The notes under the pieces were generated by a model that made no database searches, was not told the DNA's origin, and was given only the letters and a program-made list of their open reading frames with translations. From assembly GCA_034231615.1 (NCBI GenBank), contig CM067318.1, positions 31,699,723 through 31,763,722 of the forward strand: a stretch of 64,000 nucleotides of DNA. The letters run 5' to 3'. Source of the stretch: Meghimatium bilineatum. Taxonomy: Eukaryota > Mollusca > Gastropoda > Stylommatophora > Philomycidae. The translations under genes were made by a program, and so were the position numbers. This document shows positions 18,831-31,429 of this stretch, piece by piece. Position 1 is the stretch's first letter; every line of letters begins with the position of its first letter.

Positions 18831-20510
18831 TCAGATACTATTTAAGTGGTCTTTATCAGATGCTAATCAGATACCATGACTATGCTGTTCTCATGACGGT
18901 TCCAGTTGGGTGCTTTAGAGATATATTGCCAGCTTGTTTATTAATAGCTCTCAAGCACATATCCGCTTTCAATTTGAATGTGCCATCCCAAATTACTATT
19001 GACTGTTGCTATGATGCATTTCACAAACATGTGTGTGTTGTCTTCTTCATATTTTGCGTTAGGTCAATAATAAACAATTAGATTTCTTTATAAATACATA
19101 CGTTTTTCCAATCACTGGAAGCACACAGGAAAAAAAATACACACACATATCGACGTTTTTACCAAAAGAGTTTTATCAAGAACACAACATAGCAAACAAC
19201 GAGCTAAGAACGACACTGTCTATTATCACAACACAGTACAATAATATATGAAAACAGAAGCAACCAAATAAATACATGAAGGAAATTCATAGTACAGGGT
19301 AATACAAAAACTGGAGGGACGAAGACGAAATGAAACGAACGAAATATTAATAAACCACAACTATGTATATATGTGTGCATATGTGTGTATATGTGTGCAT
19401 ATGTGTGTATGTGTAGGATGTAGTGCGTTTCAACTGAAAATCTATGGTGTACGAAATTAACAGACATACAGATTTTCAAGCACATTCCAGTCAGGTAATC
19501 CTAAGAGCTCAAATTGCAGTCTGCTACTTATATATCGCGGATACCCAGCCGGATAGTCTGTGTTTTAAAGTGTGCATCACTTAGAGTACCTGATCTGTTG
19601 TTAATATGGTCTAGGTGTTGACAGAATCGATCCCCACGACTCTAGGGTACTCTAGACAGCCCCCCCCCTCCCCCCCCCCATGCACGTTATGCTACAATGT
19701 TTGCAAATAAAACGTAGATTGTTCTTCTTTGATGTCCGGTATCGGTATCCACATCAGAATAATGTAGTCGTCAATTCTAACTCTGGCATAATGAATGTTT
19801 TTTCGCAATAATTGCTCACTTAATAATTTCATTTCATCACAAACTATAATTTCATACTAAAATAAAAGCCAAAACGCCCAATATACATGGGACACTATTC
19901 TTGAGTTGAGAGGAACGTGTCTCAGAATATGGAGACTTTAATCCCTTAATAAACCAGCAAAAACAATTTAATGGAAACCTTGTGATATTCCAGTAATGAT
20001 GATACTCGGTCTGAACATGTTGATATTTATTCTCTCGCCCCTCTTTCCTCGCCCCAGTTGAAGACAACCTGACGATATCAGCGCAGTCCACCTATTAGCT
20101 CCTGGAAACAGCTATGCCTAAAGCAAGTATTTCAATTAGTTCACTGGAGATGTATATAAACAACAAGACCTGGCTTTATTGTTACCATAAATATGATGGG
20201 AAATTTAAAAAGATAGCAGCACGTGATTGTTGGATATGGTTTTATCTATCTAGAGACTAATGCAGATGTGGTGTTAGCGAATTAGCTCAAGGCTGCCAAG
20301 CTGAGGTTTTTTAGGGACCAAATGTCAAGCAGGAGAAAAGATGAAGCGAGATGTTAAAACAGATAGACAGGAGAGTCTAGAGCAGAAACTTTCCAAGAGG
20401 TAACTGTTCTAGAATCGAGTTTTAGATGAGTTTGGATACAGAGAAGGCAAGCGAACAGCAGCTGTGTTGAGAAAATTAGATTTTCGAAGGAATTTTAAAT
20501 ATATAACATA
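18831..20510. other. No gene; minor simple repeats
   Basis: No supported gene. It contains an alternating TATGTGTGCATATGTGTG tract near 19366-19415 and a poly-C tract near 19660-19680. Confidence 0.35.
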
Positions 20511-20514
20511 AACA

Positions 20515-20740
20515 TAACGGCTATAAAGCCAGAGGTAGACCATGTAAACGATGGATCAAAGAAATCAAAGAAGCCATAGGAACAAGCTTACAAACAGCAC
20601 ACAAGAAGGCCATCTCCAGAGAACTCTTCCATCCCTGACGTTGCAAGGCAAACAAGGGCCACAGCGTATTGATAGAGATATGATCGGGTTTTGCCGAAAC
20701 AACCGTGTAATCGACACTTCATGGCGAAGCTGAGGTGCTT
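20515..20740 (+). mobile_element. RTE-like LINE C-terminal end
   Basis: The plus-strand translation GYKARGRPCKRWIKEIKEA, then SLQTAHKKAISRELFHP-stop. The minus-strand fragment at 42765-43152 ends identically (SLQTAHKKAVSKELFHP). Only the last ~40 codons remain. Confidence 0.7.
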
Positions 20741-20789
20741 GTGAGGGTGTGGCACGATTTAGAAACAGCTTAGATGTGATTAACGAATA

Positions 20790-21390
20790 TAATTGTATTT
20801 CTGACGAAATCGTTACACCTAGGAGCAAGTGATAACATCTGAGGGTGTCCACCAACTTGTTATTTAATAATATTATTACACCTAGGAGCAAGTAATATCA
20901 TCTGAGGGTGTCCACCAACTTGTTATTTAATAATATTATTACACCTAGGAGCAAGTGATATCATCTGAGGGTGTCCACCAACTTGTTATTTAATAATATT
21001 ATTACACCTAGGAGCAAGTAATATCATCTGAGGGTGTCCACCAACTTGTTTTTTAATAATATCGTTACACCTAGGAGCAAGTAATATCATCTGAGGGTGT
21101 CCACCAACTTGTTATTTAATAATATCGTTACACCTAGGAGCAAGTAATATCATATGAGGGTGTCCACCAACTTGTTATTTAATAATATTATTACACCTAG
21201 GAGCAAGTAATATCATCTGAGGGTGTCCAAGAACTTGTTATTTAATAATATTATTACACCTAGGAGCAAGTAATATCATATGAGGGTGTCCACCAACTTG
21301 TTATTTAATAATATTATTACACCTAGGAGCAAGTAATATCATATGAGGGTGTCCACCAACTTGTTATTTTATAATATCATTACAGATCAA
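20790..21390. repeat. 63-bp minisatellite, ~9.5 copies
   Basis: Unit ACACCTAGGAGCAAGTAATA, TCATCTGAGGGTGTCCACCA, ACTTGTTATTTAATAATATT, ATT. Very homogeneous, with a few shared variants (CATATGAGG, ATATCGTT) that show copy-by-copy spreading. Confidence 0.93.
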
Positions 21391-22930
21391 TAGGGTCAGA
21401 TTATAATTGCAGAGCTATTTTTAATATTGAGCAGTTGATGAACGTGAAATAATGTGTCGCCAATATTCTAGTATCAATAAAATTTGATGTTGTTACCCAC
21501 AAGTGTCTTAACTTGTGAGCATGTGGCGCATGATGAGTGAATGGCGGTTGGAGCGGTAAACGAAACAACTTCTCAACCATATTTATACTTCACAGCAATG
21601 AGAACAAGACCAAAATTCGAAAGCCTTAGTAAATTATTTATAGTCTAGCCTGAGGTGGGTGGTGACGCTACTGGTCCACACTTATCATTAAATGTAGTGA
21701 TGAATGCTTTAGTTTACTTTCCAATGTCAGATGTGTCGCCTCTCTTGTATTATATCTATGTTTATAACAATATCATTCATATTATCTATCGTTTTCTTTC
21801 TTGGTCTTTCTCTGTAACCTATTCATGTTTTATTATATTCGCTTGTAGAAACGTTGGTGTATTCCTTTCTTATAAGATATTCAAACCATTGTATATGCAG
21901 TATCTCGATATATTCAATGCATGATACATTGCTTATTCTAATTTTGATGTCGTCATTTGGTACCTGTTAAATATACTTTAGTATATATATATATACGAAG
22001 ACAAGGCGGAGAACAAATTTGATAAATGAGAAAGAATTTTGCATATGTTAACTTCATTGCATCAAAGAATGTGTTGTTTTAAAAAAAAATTCAGAAATGA
22101 TGAAGAATACTTGAGACAAGAGGTTGTGGATGTCTAAATTTATGTTAGTCAGTGAATAGATTAAAAAATGTTCGGGAGATAAACAATAATGGGAGACAAA
22201 AGTGTATGTCTTAAACAATAATCTCTGTAGACATAATATCCAATTTTGAAATGTGAGGCAATGTTAATGCTTTCTTACACGCAAAAGAAACACCTCACCA
22301 AGAGATGATTACAAATTACGTTTAAAAAACAAGTGAACGTTTACGCGAATATATAGATTATCATAATTTATATTATGAATGTCGTTGCTACAAGAAAACC
22401 TTGGAAGCGATTCCCTGAAAGATTGTCTTGTCGGCTCTATATAATTATCCTTCTAAAAGGACGCTATTTGATTTTCCCGTGATTTTCATTGGATGTCGTC
22501 AGAAGAAATGGCACAAAGTGACTAATAAAAACCGAGGATAAATTAAAAAACCCACCCTCTACATGACGTGGCGACAGCAAGAGCATGCGGTCTTTATCAC
22601 ACAGCTACAAAATCCGTTCCTTCAACTCCTTAACAGGAAAATGAAGTATTTGACTGTTTTTTGAGGTTTTTTACTAATAAATATCACTGGATAAATCACA
22701 TAACTTCACTTTTGAAGGATGATTCCGATGAGTTAAGAAACGTGTATTGTCAAGTTCCACGGTGGAAATCTCTTGGTATTTGTAGAACTAGATTATCAGA
22801 TATCTATATGCATAAATCAGTACAAAAATTATGATGGGACTAAAGAATGGTAAATTGTTCACAGCAACATTGATAGACAAGCGAGAGGTTTGAATATTTG
22901 TATGTTCACAAGAAACACTAAAAGATTTAC
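21391..22930. other. No recognisable feature
   Basis: AT-rich, short open frames only, no clear repeat family. Confidence 0.35.
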
Positions 22931-22934
22931 TAAT

Positions 22935-23015
22935 ATAATTCATTTCTTCCTCTATGTGGCATACCACTTACAGAAAGTTGCCCTTACTGCCATTTTGTAA
23001 GAGTCTCGGTTCCAT
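22935..23015 (-). mobile_element. RTE-like LINE terminal scrap
   Basis: The minus-strand EETEQFKWNRDSYKMAVRAT and FCKW match the last residues of the tail family at 1370-1740. Confidence 0.5.
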
Positions 23016-23599
23016 TTGAACTGCTCTGTTTCTTCTAAAAAATTCAAAACAAAATCTGCACAAAAATTAAGAATATGAGAAACTGGAAAGATAAATATGA
23101 GCAAACCGAAATAATAAATGATTAAAATGAAAAGACTATCAGTGACCCGAAACGAATTATGGAAAGGTGGCAACATTATTTTAAAGAATTGCTAAATCTA
23201 GAAGATGGAGAGGATAAGAACATACTAAATAATATTTCGGAGGAGTTAGAATCAAACATATTACTAGCAGAAATAGAAAATGTCATACACACGACTCCAT
23301 CAAACAAAGTCGCAGGACATGATAACATACAAGTCGAATTACTCAAAGCAGCGGAAGATATAGTGATAAAATGGTTACCATAGGCTGTGTAATATAATAT
23401 GAAACACGCGAGATATACCAGAAGACTGGAAAAACAAGGTAATAATACCTATTTGGAAGAAAAAAGGCAACAAAAGAGATTGTTCAAAGTACAGATTTAT
23501 TTCACTTCTAAACCACACTAAAAAAATGTTAAATAGAATTCTAGACAGAAGATTACGAGCATTTAATAATTTAGAAAATAATTAAATTATTATAGAATC

Positions 23600-23757
23600 A
23601 CAGCAACACTCAAATGGTATTCCGTAAGAACAAATGGTATTCCGTAAGAACAAATAGTATTCCGTAAGAACAAATGGTATTCCGTAAGAACAAATGGTAT
23701 TCCGTAAGAACAAATGGTATTCCGTAAGAACAAATGGTATTCCGTAAGAACAAATGC
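23600..23757. repeat. 20-bp minisatellite, 8 copies, inside LINE RT
   Basis: Unit AAATGGTATTCCGTAAGAAC, perfect except one copy. In the LINE frame it reads QMVFRKN, matching the conserved GFRKG segment of reverse transcriptases, so it is a tandem expansion of coding sequence. Confidence 0.93.
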
Positions 23758-24307
23758 TGTACAAATGGAATTTCTGCTCTCAAACAAATGACGGAAAAAA
23801 AAAACTGAAAACAACAAGGAATTGTGTATCGCTTTTGCCGACCAATAAAAAACTTTCGACAGAGTAGACAGGTAACAACCTTGCAAAATACTATCAAAAT
23901 ATTGGGTTCCACAACATCTAATCAGCTTGTGTAGAATTAGTTACACAGGCAGTCAATGTGCAGTTGGAACGAGTGTTGGGCTTTCAGATACATTACACGT
24001 ACAACCTGGAGTGCGACAAGGATGTGTTCTACCTACCTTGCTATTCATCACATATGTCGATTGGATATGTAAAATTGCCAACACTAATGAAGAAGACTAC
24101 CTACATTACCTCATGTGCCACCTTCTTTTCTGCAGACGATCAAGCAATAATAGCAACAACAAAAGAACAATTACAGCAACAAATAAATAGACTCCACATA
24201 ACATGTAGGAACTTTAACATGAAGATAACACAAAGAAAAAAAACTGAGGTAATGTCAATCGCAAAAACTGAAAGAAAAATCACTATTCTAATTGATTATC
24301 AACAACT

Positions 24308-24606
24308 TAACTCTTTCAGGACTTGATTATTTTTAGGTTTGGACCAAATTAATTTTATAAAATGTCCCTATATGTGTTTTTTATTGTATCACTTGACATA
24401 CTAATATTGATAAATAGTGTATGTGTAATACATCATTTGAAAGGGAAATGGATACAGAATATGAATATATAAGTACATTGATGATATCTGATTGCTTCAC
24501 AAGGTTACAGTTAGCCTTGTGAAGTAGTCAAATCAAAGTCCGTAAAGTGTCCTGTAGACCCATGATATAAAGCCAGTATAGTGGTGATTGGTTCGGAAAG
24601 AGTTAA
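24308..24606. mobile_element. piggyBac-like MITE with TTAA duplication
   Basis: A 291-bp element (24312-24602) starting CTCTTTC and ending GAAAGAG (inverted termini), flanked on both sides by TTAA. Removing the element and one TTAA rejoins the surrounding LINE reading frame (DYQQL-KLVKEFTYFGS). It has no coding capacity. A second copy lies at 59713-60012. Confidence 0.85.
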
Positions 24607-25010
24607 ACTGGTGAAAGAATTCACTTATTTTGGAAGCATCATATCATCGAATGGGAAAAACACCAAAGAAATCCAACATAGATGCAACATAGCATACCAG
24701 ATTTTATGACAGATGTCTCCTTTTTCAAAAACAAACATGTGTATATCAAACACAGTTGACACAATTTGTATCAACACCAAAACTGCACTATATAAAAATA
24801 CATCATTCCATCACCGTGTTACCAATGACAAACCTGGACACTACAGAGTCCAAAGAAAACTTGTTACAACAGAAATTAAATGTCTACGTCGAATCCTTGA
24901 CGTTACAATAAGAAACAGAGTCAGAAACGAAATCATCAGAAGACTAACAAAAAAAATGCCATTTCTGGATTCAGTATGTCTTTCAGCATGTGGTAACAGA
25001 CTGCTACAGT

Positions 25011-25715
25011 TTTGTGCTGATTGGCCACTCTTCTATTGCTTACTTATATACATCTCATTTCTTGCAACTCCACGATTCACTCCGAGGTCCTGCATTCTAG
25101 TTTTAAGCGTAGAAGAAAAAAATAGACCCCTAAATTCCATATCAACCAACTATAGTATTAATGTAGATGTCTGAATAAGTCATACACTTGCAGACAATTC
25201 TAATTAATGAATAAGTCTCTTGCTTCTCATTGCCAGATTTCGGAGAGTGTTAATGTAGCAGATTAATTCTAAGACTCCAACAAACAGGCAGCTAATTTTT
25301 GGTTTGCCAGGCCCTCTTACATTGCGTGATTTCATTTACTCTAAGTTAAATCCCAGAGGTCCTCGCGTGCGCCCTTTAAAGAAAGTGGTGTTTAGGTTGG
25401 GATCCGAACTAGGTGCCGTCTTATAATAAATGTCGCAAATCGAAGATTTTAAGGAGTGTGATTGGACGTTACATAATCACGTGATCAAGACGGACACAGA
25501 ATTTCAAGTGAGCCTAGTCACGCAAGGAGTCTGAATAACAACGTCACTTCTGATTTAACGTTAGCTCCGTATTAGACTACAACAGATATCGCTTCTCGAT
25601 AACAGAAAGTAATCTATTATTACAAAATATATGAGGAATCGATACTCGGACAGCCATGCCACAATGTATTTCATATTAATGTATTATGAACACGGATACG
25701 ATGTACTGACTTATT
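25011..25715. other. No recognisable gene
   Basis: No supported gene. A tRNA-like B-box remnant (GGGATCCGAACTAGG) is possible near 25400 but not convincing. Confidence 0.3.
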
Positions 25716-25718
25716 ATT

Positions 25719-25720
<2 letters not shown>

Positions 25721-25793
<73 letters not shown>
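25721..25793. repeat. (TA)n microsatellite
   Basis: About 35 uninterrupted TA units. Confidence 0.95.
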
Positions 25794-25794
<1 letters not shown>

Positions 25795-25934
25795 GTCATA
25801 CAAATGTCATACAATATTGTCATACAATATTTATATTATATATTGTTGTTATTTCGTTATATATAGCTTTGTTTTTATGTTGTTATTTATAGCTTTATAA
25901 GATTTTAATAATTTGATAATAGTAATATAAATCA

Positions 25935-26415
25935 GAGTTGTAAAGATGTACACACACATGATTTCTAGTTGTAAAGATGTATACACACATGATTGCTAGT
26001 TGCAAAGATGTACATATATATGATTGCTAGTTGAAAAGATGTACATACATATTATTGCTAGTTGTAAAGATGTACATACATATGATTGCTAGTTGTAAAG
26101 ATGTACATACATATTATTGCTAGTTGTAAAGATGTACACACATATGATTGCTAGTTATAAAGATGTACACACATATGATTGCTAGTTGTAAAGATGTACA
26201 CACACATATGATTGCTAGTTATAAAGATGTACACACATATGATTGCTAGTTATAAAGATGTACACACATATGATTGCTAGTTGTAAAGATGTACACACAC
26301 ATATGATTGCTAGTTGTTAAGGTGTACACACACATGTTTGCTAATTGTAAAGATGTACACAAGCATGATTGCTAGTTGTAAAGATGTACACACATATGAT
26401 TGTTAGTTGTAAAAT
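25935..26415. repeat. ~31-bp minisatellite, ~15 copies
   Basis: Unit GTTGTAAAGATGTACACACA then TATGATTGCTA. Units vary at CACACA/CATACA and by CA insertions. Confidence 0.92.
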
Positions 26416-26419
26416 GTAA

Positions 26420-27085
26420 ACAGGTGCTAACCAGTAGTATTACACTCGCATGGTACGAGCTCTAGAAAATTACTATATTTAAGAAGTATCAAACGACATG
26501 TCAGCCTAGATAAGACCATAATGGAGAGGATTCTGCCGGGACAAGGGGAAAAAAGGTAGAACCACCTGAACATAACACTCGCAGACGCAGGAAGATTGGT
26601 TTAAGATCGGTCGGAATTTTAAAAAGTTCTGATGACTACTACATTCTGTCCATGATGTTACCTGATGATGAAGGTAGAGTCACATCATTACACAAGCACC
26701 ATAGTGATAGTGAGCACCGAATTAATAACGCTTGCTCTTCATAGTTTTGCTTTGAATTTCCCCCCTCAGATTTCCCTCAGATTCAGCAATATTCTGACAG
26801 TGATCATCTCCACGAGGCATGATTATCAACCAATTCTTCCCCAAACTTTTTATCCCAAATATCAATCGTTAAAGGATATTTTTTAGACGTTTTTATTTTA
26901 AAGATTTGGTCTGTTATTCTGTCTTGGACCAGAGGATGGCTCACGTAAAATATTTCAGTGGGTATGAGATCACTCCACATCTCATTTGCAAGGCAAGTCC
27001 ACCTATCAGTTTATTTCTGAGAGTCAAGTAAGGAAAGCATATCTTGTGAACTGCAAGGCTTCCTTATATACCACATTGCATTGCC
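26420..27085. other. No recognisable feature
   Basis: No supported gene or repeat. Confidence 0.3.
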
Positions 27086-27087
27086 AT

Positions 27088-27250
27088 CTTCTTCATCTTC
27101 AGCGTTCTTCTCAAACTGCCGCTGGATCTCTCTTGTATCAGGACCATAGTCTTACTAGATTTTTAGCAGGATGTAGTCCAGAGAATGGAAATACGTTGTG
27201 TTGCCGTTTTATTTTAATGACCCGACACATTCGTCTTCGTGGAGCTGCTA
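27088..27250 (-). mobile_element. SINE family B copy
   Basis: In plus view it starts CTTCATCTTCAGCGTTCTTC and contains GATCTCTCTTGTATCAGGAC and TGTTGCCGTTTTATTTTAAT, ending CGACACATTCGTCTTCG. It matches copies at 33872-34040, 58465-58625 and 58790-58955. Confidence 0.75.
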
Positions 27251-27398
27251 TCTGATGTTCATTATTCCGGTGGAAAAGCATGTTTTAATTTCATAGAAAC
27301 AATAACATATGTAATGTCTCTGCCTACATTGTATCACCTGAATCAACAACAAATAAATCACATTTAATATTCACATATGTTTTTCATTTAATTTATTG

Positions 27399-27696
27399 CT
27401 AAGTGTTTCTTCTTCTGCGTTCATTCTCAAACTCCTGCAGATTAGCAGGATGTAGTCCGGAGAACGGAATGCGTTGTGCCATGGTTTACAGCATTGCTGC
27501 GATATCTGCGCCTTTCGGCCTGACACATCCGACTTCAGCATGGATTTGGGTCACTGACCCTATATGGGATGGGACAGCCAACTCCATCCCATAACCTCCT
27601 TAGTCGCCTTTTACGACATGCGTGGAAGGTAAATAGTGTTGTTATTCTTTGCTCCCTTTTCAGGCCCCGGCAACACATGGACGACTAAGTGTTTCT
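27399..27696 (-). mobile_element. SINE family A, full copy with target duplication
   Basis: Element 27411-27684 in minus orientation: a GAA-rich 3' tail (TTCTTCTGCG in plus view), the body with CTGCGCCTTTCGGCCTGACA, and a 5' end near GGGCCTGAAAAGGGAGC on the minus strand. It is flanked by the 12-bp direct repeat CTAAGTGTTTCT. It is non-coding; the open frame in it is incidental. Confidence 0.85.
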
Positions 27697-27699
27697 AAT

Positions 27700-28690
27700 A
27701 TGCATCATGCGTGAAGATCAGTCTGATAGTTTTGAGGCTTGTCGCAATGTTATTAATTGGTTACAGACTACAGTGACTGGGAGCCGCAGTAGTGTCATTT
27801 TAAGTCATTCGCCTGGTGATAAGCAAATCTAGGTTTCGAACCCACTCGTTATTTGTGCTTTGCAGTTTAAAATATTACTCAGTGGTTCGCCCAGCCACCA
27901 GAAAGTAGATTACCAGGTTTCATGCCCTGGGAATATCGAGGAAAGACGCCATCGATACTAATAAAATGCTGTAGACGACACTAGTCAGACTTTTCTTTTT
28001 GTCAACCAACTGACTAGGCAGCTGAACACTTATGAGAAACCATGTGTTATGACACTAGGTCATAACTCATATTAACTTTATCTTTAGACCACAGATACAT
28101 AAATGTGAATTCTTAAGTTTCATTGTGGCTAGGTGTCGTCATATTCTTCAAATCCTATATATTTTTATAATAACATTAAATCACTATACAAAAAAAAGCA
28201 CAACTTGATTATAATCATGAAAAAAAGATTTTTTAAGATGATTTATTTATATTTTGGGCTTTGTATACGCACCTTCGTCCTCTTCTTTGTCATTCCTATT
28301 GTTATTTGCAGTGTTACCACTGACGTTTTAGAAATAACCACAGATCGCTCGGGATAGACCCAGATAATCCCAGATTATATAATCTTATATAAATAAAGCC
28401 AGGACCCCAGTAAGGGAAGCGAGTAGGCATGTACCTAAACAGTCAATTTGTCCTATGTCATGCCCAATTCTATCATTTCCATGAGACTTTTTGTGACCTT
28501 GTTTTGAAAATCATTAAGATTTTAGGGTTTTACCGTCTTTTGGCTAAATTCTTAGGATTTCCTAAAACAATAAACCAGATTAACACAAATTTTGCCAAAA
28601 TTATCCCAGCACCCCAGACGACGGCAAAAAATCACAGATATAGTGATTAAACCCTATATATGGCATTGTTGATTTTTTGAACAGTGTAAA
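27700..28690. other. No recognisable gene
   Basis: No supported gene; AT-rich. It may hold a weak tRNA-like motif near 27800-27860, not called. Confidence 0.3.
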
Positions 28691-31175
28691 AATCAGGAAG
28701 TAACTAGAGTAATGGGGGACTATAACGCAAAAGTAGGTGAAACAGAAATAAAAGATGTGACAGGAAGATTTGGTTTAAGAACTAAGAATGAAAGAAGTGA
28801 TTTATTGATAGAGTGGGCACAGGCACATAATATAATAATAGGGAATACATGGTTCAAGCAACATCCAAGAAGGCTGTGTACATGGTGATAATAGTCGGAA
28901 CCAAATTTATTACATTTTAGTCTCTAAAAGACATAGAAACAGCATTAGATCTATGAAAACAAGGCCAGCTGCTGACTGCAACAGTGATCATATACTACTG
29001 GTGGCGAAATTGTGTATAAGATTAAAGAAGATCAAGAGAGCACCAAGGAATATGAAATTAGATTTAGCTTTATTGAAATCAGATGCTGACATTAAAGAAA
29101 GATACAACATAATTGTACAAAATAGATACGCCATTGCAAAGATTCAGAGTATTGAAGATCAATGGAACATGCTAAAACAGTCGATAAACCAAACATCTAA
29201 AGAGATAATACCAAAAGTAAAACATACATCAAAACAAAAATGGATGACAGAAGAAATATTAGAATTGATGAACACCAGAAGGAAAAATAAACACAAGATA
29301 GTGGAATATCAGAAAATACATAAGGAGATACGAGAGAAATGCAAAATAGCAAAAGAAAGCTGGCTGAACAAGAAATGCACAGAAATAGAATTACATTACA
29401 ACCAAGATACAACATTACTATATAAGAAAATTGAGATGATAACAGGAAAGAGAACGCAAACAGTTACAGGGTGTCTAAAATCTAAGACAGGGCAGGTATT
29501 AATGGGAATAGATCACATAGTACAGAGATGGTCAGAATATATCAAAGAACTTTATGATGACAATAGACCAGAAATAAACATACAAGATAACGGCGAGGGT
29601 CCATCAATACTCACAGCAGAAGTAAGGGAGGCACTAGGATACATGAAATATGCAAAGCCCCAAGTCCTGACAATATCACATTAGAAGAATTAGCAGCTTT
29701 AGATGACTTTGGAGTTGAAATAATCACAAAACTGCTGAATGACATATATAACAGCGGAAACATACCCGATGACTTAATGAGGTCCATATTTATAGTCTTA
29801 CCTAAGAAACCAGGGACCACCGAATGTGAAGAACACCGTACAGTCAGCCTCATTAGCCAAATAACCAAAATACTTTTCAGAATCATCATGAAGAGAGTGA
29901 GAAACAAGATAAAATCAGAAATAAGTCCAGAACAATGTGGTTTTGTAGAAGGCAAAGGCACCAACAATGCTATTTATATATTGAGAACACTAATAGAGAG
30001 GTCTATAGAGGTAAAAACAGATCTGTACCTCTGTTTTATAGACTACACTAAAGCATTTGACAAAGTTAAACATAGCGAAATTATACACATGCTAGAGAAT
30101 CTGAACATTGACAGCAAGGACTTAAGAATAATCAAGAACATGTACTGGCAACAAACAGCAGCAATAAGAGTAGGAAATCAATTTGGCCCTTTTCAACAAA
30201 ATAAAACAAGGAGTCAGACAGGTATGCATGCTTTCACCAGACCTGTTCTCTTTATACAGTGAAAACATATTGCGTGCAATAGTAGATATCCCAGGAATAT
30301 CACTGGGAGGACATATCATAAATAATTTGAGATATGCGGATGACACTATTATGATTTTAAAAAGTGAGGAAGACCTTCAAAACTTAATTAAAGTAGTAGT
30401 CACAGAAAGCAAAGAGAAAGACCTCTTCCTAAATATCAAGAAAACAGAAGTAACGGTTATTTCAAAGAAAGAAAATAATACACCTTGCAAGATCATAGTG
30501 AACGATATACGAGTAGTATTAAAACAGGTCCACCAATTCAAATATCTAGGTACAATTATTACAGCAGATGGAAGAAGTTCAACAGAAATAAAATGCAGAA
30601 TAGGACAGGCAAAAACAACATTAAGAAAAATGAAAAATATACTGTGTAATATGACCTTGTCATTAGAGGTGAGAAAGAGAGTTCTGCAGTGCTATATAAC
30701 CCCTATACTAACATATGGGTGCGAGTCTTGGACAATAAACAAACTTGAAAGTGGGAGATTGGAGGCAACAGAGATGTGGTTCTACAGAAGAATGCTGAGA
30801 ATACCATGGGATAAATGTTCCAGTGTTGGGTAACAACCCTAAACAGGAAGCAGGTGGCTTGAGTAACACCGGGCAGAAAAACTAATGTAGAGGTGTTAAA
30901 AGAGTTAAATGCGAAATGGACCTTAATCAACAATATAAGAAAAAGGCAATCTTCTTTTTTTTGCTCCTTCATGAGACAGGCAGGTTTAGAGAACATAATC
31001 ACAACAGGCAAGATTGAAGGCACCAGAGCCAGAGGGCGACAACGTGAGAAAACACTAGACAGTTTGACAACATGGCACGGCAAAGAAACAACAACGACTT
31101 TGATACATAATACTGTGGACAGAGAGCTGTGGAGAGCCATGACCGCCTACGCCACCCGGCATGGCACCTGATGAT
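28690..31175 (+). mobile_element. RTE-like LINE, nearly complete ORF2, frameshifted
   Basis: The most complete RTE-type copy. An endonuclease end comes first (MGDYNAKVGETEIKD, ERSDLLIEWAQAHNIIIGNT), then a stop. The linker and N-terminal RT span 28953-29684 (SDHILLVAKL, WMTEEILELMNTRRK). RT blocks follow: EHRTVSLISQITKILFR, QCGFVEGKGTNNAIYILR, LCFIDYTKAFDKVKH, GVRQVCMLSPDLFSLYSE (in another frame), LRYADDTIMILKS, HQFKYLGTIITADGRSS, LTYGCESWTINK and MWFYRRMLRIPW. The C-terminal segment holds LENIITTGKIEGTRARGRQR. It ends in GATGATGAT. Frame changes near 29640 and 30180, plus an extra ~60 bp near 30812-30872, make it inactive. The C-terminal half recurs at 18240-18830. Confidence 0.85.
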
Positions 31176-31429
31176 GATGATTATTATTTGAAGATATACG
31201 ACAATTGTCATTCTAAGTCAATGTGTACTCGGTAATAAAATTCGTTGTTTCCGTGATGATTCACACATGATCTTTAATTGGAGGATAATTTACGGGATTT
31301 GTGACGTCAAGGAAATAGTTGGTTGTAAAAACAATGGTTGTTATGAGCTCTTTTACAGAACTTTAATTGTTCTAAAAAGAAAACAATAGTATGCAGTATG
31401 ATTCAGATACGTACCCCAGAGAAGAGTGA

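Larger units (their letters stand above)
23120..25010 (+). mobile_element. RTE-like LINE, RT region, interrupted by MITE and minisatellite
   Basis: Plus-strand fragments in order: RWQHYFKELLNLEDGED, IPEDWKNKVIIPIWKKKGNK, the GFRK-like block (now the minisatellite at 23600-23757), IAFADQ.KTFDRV, VQPGVRQGCVLPTLLF, FSADDQAIIATTKEQLQQQI, ITQRKKTEVMSIAKTERK and DYQQL. The MITE at 24312-24602 follows, then KLVKEFTYFGSIISSNGKN and a degraded C-terminal part. The order and motifs (palm ADD) mark an RTE-type reverse transcriptase. Frameshifts and stops make it inactive. The MITE insertion is precise (see findings). Confidence 0.8.

Noticed and set aside
15205..21390. Regular repeats that could be mistaken for CRISPR arrays (24-, 32-, 33- and 63-bp units)
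   Set aside because: Units are directly adjacent with no unique spacers, there are no cas genes, and the DNA is eukaryotic.
27403..27594. Frame shared between 27.4 and 44.5 kb (AGCSPENG...)
   Set aside because: Conserved only because both are copies of the same non-coding SINE, read on the strand opposite to its transcription.
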